A stretch of DNA of 64,000 bases from Chenopodium formosanum (lineage: Eukaryota; Streptophyta; Magnoliopsida; Caryophyllales; Amaranthaceae). The notes below the pieces were generated by a model that saw only the letters and a program-made list of their open reading frames with translations, did no database searches and was not told where the DNA came from. Numbering within the stretch: position 1 is the stretch's first letter; the number at the start of each line of letters is the position of its first letter. The position numbers were made by a program, and so were the translations under genes. Where the stretch lies: contig CM044869.1 of NCBI GenBank assembly GCA_024500155.1, positions 51,415,898 through 51,479,897 on the forward strand. Reading direction: 5' to 3'. Below, piece by piece: positions 22,501 through 33,836 of the stretch.

Positions 22501-24500
22501 TCTAGGATATCAACTTAATATGTACATTTATAGCTAGTATATAGGTAATGACATTTATTCATATCCATCTTTAGGATGGTATCATTCTAAATAATTGATT
22601 ATCATGTGGCCACTTCTATTAAATAAATTATTGATATTTAGGCTAGTGTATGTACCAAACTGACCATTAACATATTTAATTATTCATGTGCAAGGATTAC
22701 ATTAAAACAATGGAATAAAGACTATCTAGCTCCCCCTAATCCTTGCATATGGGGGGTATAAAAATAGTCCAACAATCTTTAAATCCCTTGCTCCTTTTAA
22801 GCCATAAATTCTTTTAGCAATGCATGTATCAAACATAATAAAATTATTCTTATAAACTCGTACTCGTAACTCTTATCCAATTATATTAATGTTTATATTG
22901 AAAATTCTTAAAACTATGGGCGTAATAAATACATTTTTCAAGCAAGTTGCTCAAAATATCATGTGTAATTACTTGAACTCATAATATTTTTTTTTTTGTT
23001 CAAATAGATATTCTTATGAAATTTTCCATGAATAATATAATTAAAAGAAATCATGCAAACATGCTTAGTTTTCTTTCAAGCATGCAATTTCTCAATCACT
23101 TCTAGGAATAATCTAGTGAGTCTAGTTACCAATTTGATCTCACACAGAATTTGCTATTAAAAATATTCAACCAAAAAAAAGATACATCAACTCTTTAAAA
23201 AAACTTTATATATATTTTAACATGGTGGATATCTAGTCAACATACTTTATAAACTATATTGGTCATTTCTATTTTCATATTATTCTTGAGGGTTTTTGAC
23301 CCTTGCTTTCATAAATTTAGGTAAGTTCAGATCCAATATTTATACGAAAATTATATGTTCAAATAACTCCATTATTCCAATAATCTAATTTTATGTAGAC
23401 ATATACTATCAAATACTATTGATATTGATCACACATCACACATCAAACATCATGACAATATAATATATTCTACAATACTATCAACTTAAATATTAATAAG
23501 ACCATGATACTAAGTTCAATTCAATTGTAATTTTAAAACATGTACATGAACAAAATCTAGAACTTCTAATCCAAGAATGATAGAAAGATTTATAATACAA
23601 CATGATGTGATATTATTAAAGAGTTGAGGAATGATAATACTTCCACTAATCAAAGGAAACGTATTTATAATACAAGCGAATAATACAAAAGATAGCTATG
23701 CACTATAACAGAATATAAGATATGCACATAGCTTCTTATAATTACAAGAGTTAGCAATATGATAGGGTTGAATAATTCAATTCTTATCGTCACGAAATAT
23801 AATTTACTCTGTATTATAGACTACTAGCATTACATTACATATGTTTTCCCATTATGTTGAAAAACATGAAATAGTCATTATATTACCATCACAATTATAA
23901 TTCATTAATCAACTAATTTCATATTTGATTGACAAAATAAAGGATTATACTCATATTCATATTCAACATTAAAAGATGATCATTGTGATTATATAGCATA
24001 ATTTCCTATCAACATATTAAAACATCCATGTGGCTAGTGAATTAAATTATGACACCCAACATAAAATAGTATGCTACAAACATACTGCAAAGAATTTTAA
24101 TCACTGTAGCATAAGAGTATCACAAATAACTCACAAATACTTGTGATTCTCTATCAATTAATCGGCATATATAATACCTTGAAGAAATCGAATTATATCA
24201 AAAAATTTGTCAACAAAAAAATTTACATTTGACAACCTTAACTAATACAGTAAGATATAATAGATTAATGTAGCGTATGATTACCCAATCGCATTAATCA
24301 ATATGGATCATTAACTAATACTATCGGTGGTAATTGAAACACAAATCTATTGAATAACATCATCAACGTAGATTTCAAAGTAAAAAAAATCAAGACATTA
24401 AACCCTTGAACAGTTGAACCATATATCAACATCATCCAATTAAGCTTACGTAATGCTTCATTATATTATAAAATATTAACAACGATAATCATTAATCAAG
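19600..24500 (-). mobile_element. Eroded Ty1/copia-like remnant
   Basis: No frame over about 80 codons survives. Two clues point to copia. At about 22400-22480 the - strand encodes GNPKAYKDKNPWKRKR, close to the basic KDKNPRKRK-type linker between integrase and reverse transcriptase seen in some plant copia elements. At about 19735 a TCTCCCCCT tract (a polypurine tract on the - strand) is followed leftwards by sequence of the kind found near copia 3' ends. The remainder is 75-80% A/T by eye with many stops. The limits are uncertain and several elements may be mixed here. Confidence 0.5.
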
Positions 24501-24529
24501 CATTAATGAATTAAAAATCATACAATAAT

Positions 24530-24745
24530 TGGTGGGTCGTGCCGGGCAGTACCTGGCAGGCCGCGTGCTGTGCCGGGCCATATCTGGTCGTGTCACGTGC
24601 CGGGCTGGTGGGCCGTGCCGGCGTGGCGACCACCATGACGCCCGCCGTGCCCGTGCCGATTTTCAATTTTTTTGTTCACGGCACGGCCCACGGCCCACGA
24701 GTGGGCCGCCGTGCCCATGGCCGTGCCGGCACGGCCCATGCCCAT
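24530..24745. repeat. G/C-rich patch with inverted GGCACGGC motifs
   Basis: This is an abrupt G/C island in A/T-rich DNA. The left part reads GTGCCGGGC repeatedly and the right part GGCACGGCCC, forming imperfect inverted repeats around an A/T centre. Such blocks occur in non-autonomous hAT-like elements of plants. I found no clear target duplication. Open frames on the + strand (24529-24796) follow composition, not a protein family. Confidence 0.45.
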
Positions 24746-25255
24746 CTTTATTTGTCGGCATCTAAGCAGCACATAACAAACAAATTAAAGACTTAAATGG
24801 TTATACACCTATACATATAACTATATAAGTATGCATACACTGATACAACACAAAAGCATACGGGCTAAGACTAAAGAAGTTTAAGCTAATAGGAAAATAG
24901 AGAGAACAAATTACTATTATAAGACTTTCCTTGATTTATCTGTTTAATTAGAATAACAAAACTTATCGTATTCGTATTCAACTTTGCAAAATTGAACCAT
25001 TAATTTAGAGATATGCGGAGGGGTTAAGTACTATAAGTCTATAATTAAAATAGATATTCTACAATTATAGCACTTAAACAATAATCCCCAAGCAAAACAA
25101 TAATTTGTACTTTGTATATAGGACAAACAAAACATACTTACACGGTGTTAATCCGTAGGAAAGATGGAAAGTATGTATAGAAGTTGCATATCCCCTTTGA
25201 TAATACATTATTAAGGTTGATCACGCTGTCCAAGCTCGATGATGATTGCTATCTA
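24746..25255. other. Unassigned A/T-rich DNA
   Basis: No gene, repeat or RNA seen. Confidence 0.4.
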
Positions 25256-25634
25256 GTCCTTGTTTGGTTTAATGGAAAACATTTTCAGTGAAAAGAAAAC
25301 ATATTTTTAAGGAAAAACACAATTAAAAATTAGTTTTCCTTTGTTTAATTTGGTTGCATACAAGAAAAGTTCAAGAATAATAAAAAAAAAAAAAATAAGA
25401 GTAGAAATATAAGGATGAATGAGAGGGCAGTAAAAAAGGAGGTAAGGAGGAGAGTGGAAAATGTGGCTTCCCCTGTTTTGGAAAGAAAAACGTTTTCCAT
25501 CATTAAGGATGGAATTTTCCACCCTTGGAAAATTTGTTTTCCACCCCTTAACAAACCAAACAAAAGAAAATGGGTAAAAAAAAAAGGAAAAATCATTTTC
25601 CATGAAAACCTTTTCCATTAAACCAAACAGGGCC
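25256..25634. mobile_element. MITE with GGCCCTGTTTGG-type ends (379 bp)
   Basis: The left end GTCCTTGTTTGGTTTAATGG and the reverse complement of the right end, GGCCCTGTTTGGTTTAATGG, form a terminal inverted repeat of over 20 bp with few mismatches. Adjacent bases are CTA on the left and TTA on the right, roughly a Tourist-type 3-bp target. The inner region is A/T-rich with further imperfect inverted symmetry, which explains the overlapping ORFs on both strands. Confidence 0.75.
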
Positions 25635-26459
25635 TTAATCTCAATGATGAATTTTGTTTTCTTTATCAGCTACAGATTGGTGTTCCACAAATATTTTCAT
25701 AGAGCAGTAGCAATTAATCAGCTACAAATTGGTGTTCCGATTGATTAGAGAGCTGTATTGATAAAGTGTCATGAAAATAAGGGAAAACATGAGAGAGAAG
25801 TGATCTGTGTATGTTATTCTACATAATATGGGTATATATACATAGAATGTAGAGTTTGCTTAGATAACAATAAACCCTACATCTAGAATATTCCGGAAAC
25901 ATACAAAGAGAATAATGGATATCCACACAATTTTTTTCATAACATTATACTGGTATTTAAAAACTGATACGATCATGAATTGTATAATTAGATTTCATAA
26001 GTTTGGTGTTGGGCCCTTGGGCCCCTTGTGACTCCAACAAGATATTATTGATATTTATTTTAATTTATTTTTATTATACACGTATTATTTTTTATTTGAA
26101 AAAATAGTACACCTATCATTGTTGTTATTTTATAATTAATTTAATGAGGTGTCATTTTGAAAATTTGGAAAATAGCACTATTTATTTGTTGTCATTTTGT
26201 ACAATATCACCTTAAGTTTTTTTTTTAAAAAAAATTGTATTTTACCATCTAGTTTTATCAAAAACATTAAAACTATCACCACTTTACCCCAACCTCGATG
26301 ACGTGATATGGTGGGTCCCAATTACCACCTTCCTTTCAATTTCCCTCTTTCTTCTCCAAATTTTTCCCTTGTTCTTTCCTCTTTCTTCTCTTCTTGAGTT
26401 GGTAAGCCACGTTAGCCTTCTTCTAAGGGGCAAATGTTTAAGGGTAAAATTGTCTATCC
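25635..26459. other. Unassigned A/T-rich DNA
   Basis: A short direct repeat around ATCAGCTACA and ATTGGTGTTCC occurs near 25667 and 25717. Nothing else is recognisable. Confidence 0.35.
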
Positions 26460-26990
26460 ACGTGGTTCAATGAAAGAGTGACACGTGTCTACTATTAAGT
26501 ACGCTAGATGTCACAATCTAAACCAATCATAATAAATGGTTAATCAAGGACAAGTGTCCTAAACAGAAAAGAGAATGACCTAAGGCCAACATTGGCCCAA
26601 AAACAGTGAAAAACCTTAAAGTCAACCCTCTAAGAGACGCCTGTCTCCTCCTAATTGGGTAACCAATCACAAATCATCATTTTAGGGCACAAAACCCTGG
26701 GATGATTCTCTTTGACTGCATATAAATACCACATCAATAAATGATGTGAGAGGAGGACTGTTCACACACATAAAGAGGCTCTGCCAGATTTCCCTAATGG
26801 ATTACGTATTTTAATTACTGTATTAATTGCTTTTCTCCACTCAATTACTAACTTAAGCTTCGGGGGCAAATTACCGAACACACTCCAGGGTTCGTTGTTT
26901 TGCAGGTCCAAACGCCTTTTGACTGCAGCATTCGAGTTCTCCTCCCAAGGGATCGTCCAAAAACCCCCCAAAACAAGAAAGGCAGTGGAT
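26460..26990 (+). repeat. LTR-like fragment with TATA box
   Basis: A TATA box (GCATATAAATACC, about 26718-26730) is followed by a leader with ACTTAAGCTTCGGGGGC and TTTTGCAGGTCC motifs. This arrangement recalls the R/U5 part of some plant gypsy LTRs. I cannot define both ends and no paired copy is in the window. The open frame on the opposite strand is not convincing. Confidence 0.4.
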
Positions 26991-27860
26991 AAATTGAAGT
27001 GAAGGCCTTACTGGTTATTCAAGGAGGTTGTGAAAAATATTGCAACAATCCATGACTATGTAACAATGTTATTGATTTTCAAGCAATATAATCCATATAT
27101 AATCACCAAATATTCAAGCAATTCATGTCTACACAGAATACTCCAGATATAATCAAGTAATTGAATATAATCTAGCAATTCATGTACCATAAAACCCCTC
27201 ATATTGGCTAACAGACCACATATTCACATATTCACAAATGAACCCTAAAACTTCAATTTCAAAATCCCCCAATTCTAATAATCACCCTAAATTATCATTA
27301 AACCTATAATTTCGATATGAATAACCCTAATTTTAACAAACCTTATAATTTGTACACTTGCACCCTAATAATTTGTACACTTGCACCCTAATACTTCGAA
27401 TTTAAATACCCCAAAATTTAACATTAATCCTAATTCGAATTATATAAAAACACCCAAATATAACATTAAATCTAAACTTTCAACATCAAGCACTACCATG
27501 AACCTCAAAACTTCGAATAAATAAAACCCCCACTCAGATTAACCCTAAAACTTGGACTGAATTGCTACAACTGAACCCTAAAACTTCGACTTTAAAAAAC
27601 CCCCAAAATTTAACATAACTTGAATTTTAAAAACCCCCAAATTTAACATTAACAGAATTTCGTTGTTGAATATCGATTTAAAAGCCTTGACTGTCAATTT
27701 AACGAGAATGAAAATACCTAATTTCGTATAAACCCTAACATTTCGAATAAAACCCTAACTAAATACCGCACAAATCAATAATTTCAACTGCCTTCAAATC
27801 ATTATATACAAAAATTCACAAAAGTTCAAAACAATTATTAATTCAACACACTAACATAAT
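26991..27860. other. A/T-rich DNA with repeated ACCCTAAAACTTCGA-like motifs
   Basis: Imperfect copies of AACCCTAAAACTTCG recur from about 27240 to 27750, often followed by runs of C and A. CCCTAAA matches the plant telomere unit and the telo-box of promoters, but the copies are spaced and degenerate, not a telomere array. No gene is seen. A possible minus-strand first exon lies just right of it (ATG at 27888, donor GTAAGT at 27869) but I could not extend it. Confidence 0.35.
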
Positions 27861-28191
27861 GGCACTTACCTCTTCCTTTTCGGTTCATTGTAAACCCCGC
27901 CGTACGTAGCCCACCCACCGTCGTCAATTTCGAGGATATTGCAGGAGAATAAGGCGAAAGTAAAGCCTCAGTCGAAATTTGCCTGCAGCGCCTTAGAGGA
28001 AGGTTTTCTACTCTCTACAAAAAGTAGAATAAAGTAGTGAGGACTGAGGAGAGAGAATATAGCGACAAATAGAATCAGAAGAATGGAAAATACATAATAA
28101 CGGGTACATCATTCTTTTACATTTGTATAACAATATGTATGAACAGTGCTTGTATTGAAGCTGAAGAAAAAAGGGGAAAAGGTAGACGAAA

Positions 28192-28655
28192 ATGGTGTCT
28201 CCGATTAAATCGCCGGAAGAGAGGGCAAAAAAAAAAGAAAAATTCTGATGAAGAAAAAAAGGAAATTGAGAATGAACCACTAGAAGAAGTAAGTTTCAGT
28301 TTGTGTGATAAAACCCGTAATCAGGGATCAAAATCTTATCTTTGAGAACATTTGTGCTCACCATGCTCTTGTGGTCGTCGTCGAAGTCAGGGCTTGGTTA
28401 AATTGGCTTGAGGAATCCATTGTATTCTAACAACAACAACAGTGTTATATAACCTTGTTCATATCATCAACAGGTTTGTTGATGATAAATCCGGTGTTTG
28501 GGATGTCAAGGGATTTTCAGCAACTGATATTGATGAGAAGGACAAGGAGATGGAAAGGGTTTTTATTGTTGGGGGGGTTTTATGTCTATGAGAATTATAT
28601 TCCTAAGGAAGAACTGGTTTATTTCTATGACAAAAACCCTAAGATGTGTTTTTAG
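28192..28655 (+). pseudogene. Unrecognised gene remnant, two exons with frameshifts
   Basis: An ATG at 28192 opens MVSPIKSPEERAKKK. The frame then breaks at an A10 run (about 28227-28236) and continues one frame over as NSDEEKKEIENEPLEE, ending at a strong donor (GAAGAA|GTAAGT, about 28289). After an intron-like gap an acceptor (CAACAG|GT, about 28473) opens FVDDKSGVWDVKGFSATDID and then DEKDKEMERVFIVGG. A G7 run at 28571-28577 shifts the frame again to FYVYENYIPKEELVYFYDKN. Sequence quality and splice signals look gene-like. I do not recognise the family. Both breaks sit in homopolymers, so a sequencing error is possible as well as a true pseudogene. Confidence 0.4.
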
Positions 28656-28659
28656 TGGC

Positions 28660-30153
28660 GAATAAATTATATTTATTGATATGAATCATTAAAAAAATAT
28701 TTAAATGCATTTTTCTAATGACTTACAAAGAAATAAATTCAGGAGAAACAACAATGTAATTTGTTATTAAAATAATTATGAGTATTGTTGAAATAATATC
28801 AAACAAATAATATTAAAATTATTTATACATCAACAAATTACGTGAAATTATTTATAAAATAACCAATTACATGTAACAACGTAAATATTAGTTAATTCAT
28901 ATAATTATGTGTATTGATACATTATTTAAAATTTGTATATTATTATTTTCATATTAAATAATTCAATATTACAAAAATCATTATTCTTCATTTTATAAAT
29001 ATTTTTTCAACTACTTTTTAAGTAAAAAAACAAGTGGGGTCAATTGACCCTATAAACTTGAACTTTGATCCGCCCCAAGGTGTTTCCCGGTGGAAGGTAT
29101 GAGATTAACAAACGCTTAATATCGATTATTGGTGTGGTGATGGCGAACCCCCGACGAAGGTAATGTGCAGCCCATATTTCATTACATTGAAACTGTGTCT
29201 CCCTTATACACACTCAACAAGGATGGTTTATTGCTCATTGAATGGGATTCAATTAATCATGTCATGATTCTTAAAATTTCAATCTAATGTAATCTCTTCT
29301 ACATTATGATATTAATGGCTAGTTTTTTAGTATAATCTCTCTAAAATTATGATATTTATGTCTAGTCTGTTAGTGTAATCTATTTGAAATTATGATATTA
29401 ATGGCTAGTTTTTTAATGAATCTCTATTCTACATTATTGTTAATACTGGTTTTTTCTTTCTTTTTTTTTCATATTTGACTATTTGTTCATTGATTATTGA
29501 AATTTTATTACCTCCTTGTGGTGTCATCACAAAGCGATTCATATGTTTAGCTTTTTTCTCTTTGGATTACTCTTATTCACTAGTGTTCACTTAGTTATAT
29601 TCTAGCGTGTTTTTCATTTAAGTGCTCTTGTTCTTATATGTGCTTGCGTTGTCATAACATTGGTTAGCATTATCTGGTGCATTACAAACCAAATTCTTGT
29701 AAATGCTAGGAGTATCCATACAATTCATACAACGCACATAGCATGTTAAAAAATTTACAAAACAGATGTACCCCGTATAAGACATAGCACAATTGGGTTG
29801 CTTATTGTGATGATCACAAAGCTTGAAAAAGTATAAACGTAACATGTGAATGTGATGAGTGTTCTGGACACTAAAAACTGAAATTTGCAGTGAGAAAGAA
29901 GCTTGTTAAACAAGAATCCCACAGGTGGCCAGGAAGTATCCAGTACTGATGCGGACCATCATCTAGTGATATAAATAAAATACGTAGTATAAGCATTCAC
30001 TTTTAAATGAGACACACCTCTATTAGCAACAGATGATCAAACACTCAGTGTTCTGCAACCCATTTATGTATTTCATCTCCTTCTAATGCCATCAAGCATC
30101 TCAATACGATCTTTATAGTATCTGACATCACTACATCAGCTCAGTGTGTCTAT
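28660..30153. other. Unassigned DNA with a short tandem repeat
   Basis: At about 29283-29430 an imperfect ~50-bp unit (TAATCTCT...ATTATGATATTAATGGCTAG) occurs three times. A GGGGTCAATTGACCC...GATCCGCCCC string near 29036-29080 resembles the end of some plant hAT-like repeats, but its partner is not visible. No gene is seen. Confidence 0.4.
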
Positions 30154-32454
30154 TGTAATACCTCGTATTTTCATACGTATTTTCCTAATTAATTAATTTA
30201 TTAAAAAGGGTATTTTAGTAAATTAACTTAATATTTGAATTTTGGAGCCAAAATGATATTTGAATTTTGGAGCCAAAAATATTTTGAAACCTAATTATTA
30301 TTTTTAGATTTTGGATAAGATTTATTATACATTTATTTTATCCTAAAAATCGAATTTTTTTTATATATTTCAGATATTTTAATCAAAATAAAAACTATAT
30401 TTTATTAATTAATTAAAAGGTCCGAAAATTCCCAAACAATAGCTAGGAATTTCGGATTTTCCATGTGTAGAAAATCTGATTTTCTTAGTTATTTTATTGG
30501 TGAATAATTGGTATTTATTTATTTAATTATTTAATTAATTATTTTATACAATAAATATTATTTACACAATAATTTTTAATTCCTAAAAATTAGCAAAATA
30601 ACTTCCTAAATTCCTATAAGGAAATCCGAAAATTTGAGCTAAGGAAGCTCAATATTTTCGGCCCTCTTGGGTGATTTTTGGGAGAATTATTTTGGTAATT
30701 TGTATTTTTAATTATCTCCTTAAAATCCCTCATTTTCCTTAATTCTATTTTTCCATCCCCTAAATATTTGATCATCATATTTTCCTACCTTTTATTTTCC
30801 TTGATTATTCCCCAAGTAATCTCTTTTGCCATATTATTTTTCATGACAACACACCTTCCATATTTTTATTATGCACAATCACCTTAATATCAAAACTTTC
30901 CATATTTATATATTCACTTCTCCAAGTATTTCCATAACTCTTCTTGCCATAATTCTTCCTACATTTTCCTACCATAATTCATGCCCATACTAGTCTATAA
31001 ATATCCCTTTATTTTATGACCAAACACTCACACAAATTCTCTCTAATTTTCTTCTCTTCTTTTCTTTTCTTTTCTTTTTCTCCTTCTTTTGTGCGCCACC
31101 ACCACCGGCCACCTTGACCACCCACGGCTACCACCAGCCCCTCTGGCGTCGCCAACAGCCACCACCGGCCACCCTTGCCGCCACCTCTCCTCCTCTTTCT
31201 CCTTGGTTTTCTATCTTTTCTTATTTAATTAATTATAATTATTATGACTATTTTTAATTAAATAAAATCAGATTTTTAATGATGTTTATGAGAAAATAAT
31301 TTAAAAGGTTCATGTACATATAGTTGGGGGTTTTTAATTTAATTGTTGTGATTATTTGTTAACCTTATATTTATTTGTAGGGTGTGTGCAATCAAGGTTC
31401 TTGAGTTCTTTTGTGTGAGCTAAGCAAGGATCGAGGTACGTTTAGGTGGCTAGATACCTTTGAAAGTGATTGAATTGAATAACATGTTTTATGTGATTTT
31501 ATTTGTGATTGATTTTAATTAAATTATGGTTTATGAAATAAAGCATGTTTAATTAATTGGTTTTAAAAAATAAATTGGAGTATTGATTTTTATATGATGT
31601 TTTGAAGGGAATGAATTATTTATCATGTTTTAAAGACTTGATTTTGAAAGTATGTTGAATTTAATTAAAAAGGAGTTTGAGATATTTATTGGAATTTATG
31701 AGTTAAATAGATTATTGATTATTTTAAAAGCTTTACAAGCATGTTTATTATATTAATCCCACTATGCGGATTCATTGAAGACTATGGACTTTGTATGACC
31801 TAGTCTTTCTCCAAGAATAGCCTTGAAATAGTAGGAGACTAGCTTAGGGGGTGTGCACACTTAGAGAGGCCGGAGTTTGAGTTAAATTGACTTTATAAAT
31901 CATTCTTATTATTGAGTTTTAAATTAATGGATTTTTAATAATCATTCTTATTAAATTATTGAGTTATTGAAATTATATTTGAGTATTGAGAATTGGTTTT
32001 AAATCATGAGTATTGGAATTTATTGGAAATTGGTTTGGAAAGCATGTTTGCAAATAAATTGAGTTTACATTATCTTGCACTTATCGTACTTAGCATATTT
32101 TGCTAATTCGTATTTCCTATTTGTTTTGGTTCGCCCTGTTTATCGTAATGGTAAGCAGTGTTGACTAATTTCAGGTGAAGTCAATATGTGAGCATTTGGA
32201 GTCTCGGAAATGTCTTCATCTAGATTAGGAATGTTGGTTCTTGTTTTTAATTATGAATACTCATGACAATGGTTAATATTATGGTTTTATTAATAAAAGA
32301 GTACTGAAGTTTCCGCTGCAAAGTATTGGTTTTGTTTAGTAAGTTTGGTAGCCTTGCGTAATCACGCGACGGTAATACGCCTAAGTCTATCTCTACAATA
32401 TAATTATACATATTTTTCTAGTATTTCTATAGAGAGAGATTTGGGGGTGTTACA
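30154..32454 (+). repeat. LTR, probable solo copy, about 2.3 kb
   Basis: It begins TGTAATACC and ends GGGTGTTACA, a short inverted repeat with TG...CA ends. A TATA box (TATAAATA, about 31001) is followed by a C-rich CCACCACCGGCC leader at about 31090-31180, which fits LTR promoter structure on the + strand. The 5' part is repeated at 32533. Flanking 5-mers (TCTAT and TTAAT) do not match, so the copy is not proven to be a simple solo LTR. It is probably a gypsy type. Confidence 0.65.
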
Positions 32455-32532
32455 TTAATCCCTCACCAGCATAGCAATTCTTAGCACCTCTGTCACCATA
32501 ACTGCATTTCTTGGTTGATCAGAATGCATAGG

Positions 32533-33310
32533 TGTAATACCCCATATTTTGATATGTATTTTCTAATTAATTAATTAATTCTTAAAAAGGGTACTTTAGT
32601 AATTTAAATTACTATTTGAATTTTGGAGCCAAAATGATATTTGAATTTTGGCGCCAAAAGTATTTTGAAAACCTAAATATTATTTTTAGATTTTGGATAA
32701 GATTTATTATCCATTTATTTTATTTTAAAAACCGAATTATTATATATTTCAGATATTTTAATTAAAATATTTTATTATTTAATTAATAAGTTCCGATAAA
32801 TTTAATTAAAGCAAAAACTATATTTTATTATTTAATTAATAAGGTCCAAAAATTCCTAATTATTGACTAAGATTTTCGGATTTTCTTAGCATGGAAAATC
32901 TGATTTTCTAGATAAATTTATTTGGTGAATAATTGGCATTTTATTAATTAATTATTTTATACAATAAATAATATTTACACAATTATTTTTAATTCCTTAA
33001 AAATAGCAAAATAACTCCCTAAAATATACTAATAGGATTCGAAAATTGAGAGGTTGTTATATACTCCCGGGTGTAGCGTACACCCATGAGTACTTGTTCT
33101 CATTGTAATGATTGTTTTTCATTATATCATCAAATAAAGAACAAAAACTAACCTTAGATTAGGGTGTACGGTACACCCAAGTGTAAATAACAAATTCTAC
33201 CGAAAATTTGAGCTATGGAAGCTCGATATTTTCGGCCCTCATGGTCGAATTTTGGGTGATTTATATTGTTAAATTGTATTTTTAACTATCTCCTCAAAAT
33301 CTCTTATTTT
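32533..33310 (+). repeat. Truncated second copy of the 30154 LTR, interrupted by a MITE
   Basis: It starts TGTAATACCCC and follows the first ~600 bp of the 30154 LTR (shared TTTGAATTTTGGAGCC and GAAGCTC...TTTTCGGCCCTC blocks). It is interrupted at 33054-33193 by a small inverted-repeat element and ends where a TAA microsatellite starts. The promoter and the remainder of the LTR are missing. Confidence 0.75.
33054..33193. mobile_element. Small MITE with 32-bp inverted ends (140 bp)
   Basis: The left end reads TTGTTATATACTCCCGGGTG onward and the right end is its inverse with five mismatches in about 32 bp, including the GGGTGTA.CGTACACCC core. Comparison with the uninterrupted LTR at 30.6 kb shows it as an insertion. 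The target duplication is blurred (GAAAATTGAG versus GAAAATTTGAG near the two ends). Confidence 0.75.
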
Positions 33311-33450
33311 CTTATAATAATAATAATAATAATAATAGTAATAGTAATAGTAATAGTAATAGTAATAATAGTAATAGTTATAATAATAATAATAACAATA
33401 ATAATAACAACAATAATAATAAGAATAATAACAGTAATAATAATAATAAA
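33310..33450. repeat. TAA/TAG microsatellite
   Basis: These are runs of TAATAA and TAGTAA units with a few changes. The isoleucine-rich open frame across it is an artefact. Confidence 0.95.
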
Positions 33451-33590
33451 AATCGTAGCCGGGGGGTGCTAGAGACCCCCGGAAATCTTAGCCGCGGGTG
33501 TTGGAGACCCCCGAAAATCTTAGCCGGGGGGTATTGGAGACCCTTGGAAATCGTATAGGGGGGTGCTGGAGACCTTCGAAAATCTTAGTC
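33450..33590. repeat. G/C-rich minisatellite, unit 32-33 bp, about 4 copies
   Basis: The AAATC anchor recurs at about 33450, 33483, 33515, 33548 and 33580. Each unit holds a near-palindrome of the form GCCGGGGGGT...ACCCCCGG, able to form a hairpin. It follows directly on the TAA microsatellite and precedes a long poly(A) run. Confidence 0.9.
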
Positions 33591-33648
33591 GTACAAGATG
33601 GAAATTTTATGTTGTTTGGTTGTTCATCTATAACTTAGATTTTGCGGG

Positions 33649-33690
<42 letters not shown>

Positions 33691-33836
33691 ACTGCACATA
33701 ATTTTCATACCACAACAAGGGCAAAATTGTCCCTGTATTTAGTACCCCCCAAAATAAAATATAAAATAAAAGGAGGAAGGCCCAAGCGTTGGTTGATTAT
33801 AACAATTGAAATTTAATATTTTATTTACATCTACTA
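33591..33836. other. Poly(A) run and flank
   Basis: About 37 consecutive A bases lie at 33651-33687. This could be the tail of a retroposed sequence ending here, but I cannot identify a SINE or LINE body upstream. Confidence 0.4.

Noticed and set aside
19600..24500. Possible RNA genes or host exons in the long A/T-rich tract
   Set aside because: No tRNA-like fold, splice-consistent frame or conserved domain was visible. The only recognisable trace is the copia linker.
24529..24796. ORFs in the G/C-rich patch
   Set aside because: Composition-driven repeats of GCCGTGCC words; no start context or family match.
30149..32459. Target duplication for the 30154 LTR
   Set aside because: The flanking 5-mers TCTAT and TTAAT do not match, so I do not claim a simple solo-LTR insertion.
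33266..33472. Isoleucine-rich 68-codon ORF
   Set aside because: It is a translation of a TAA/TAG microsatellite.
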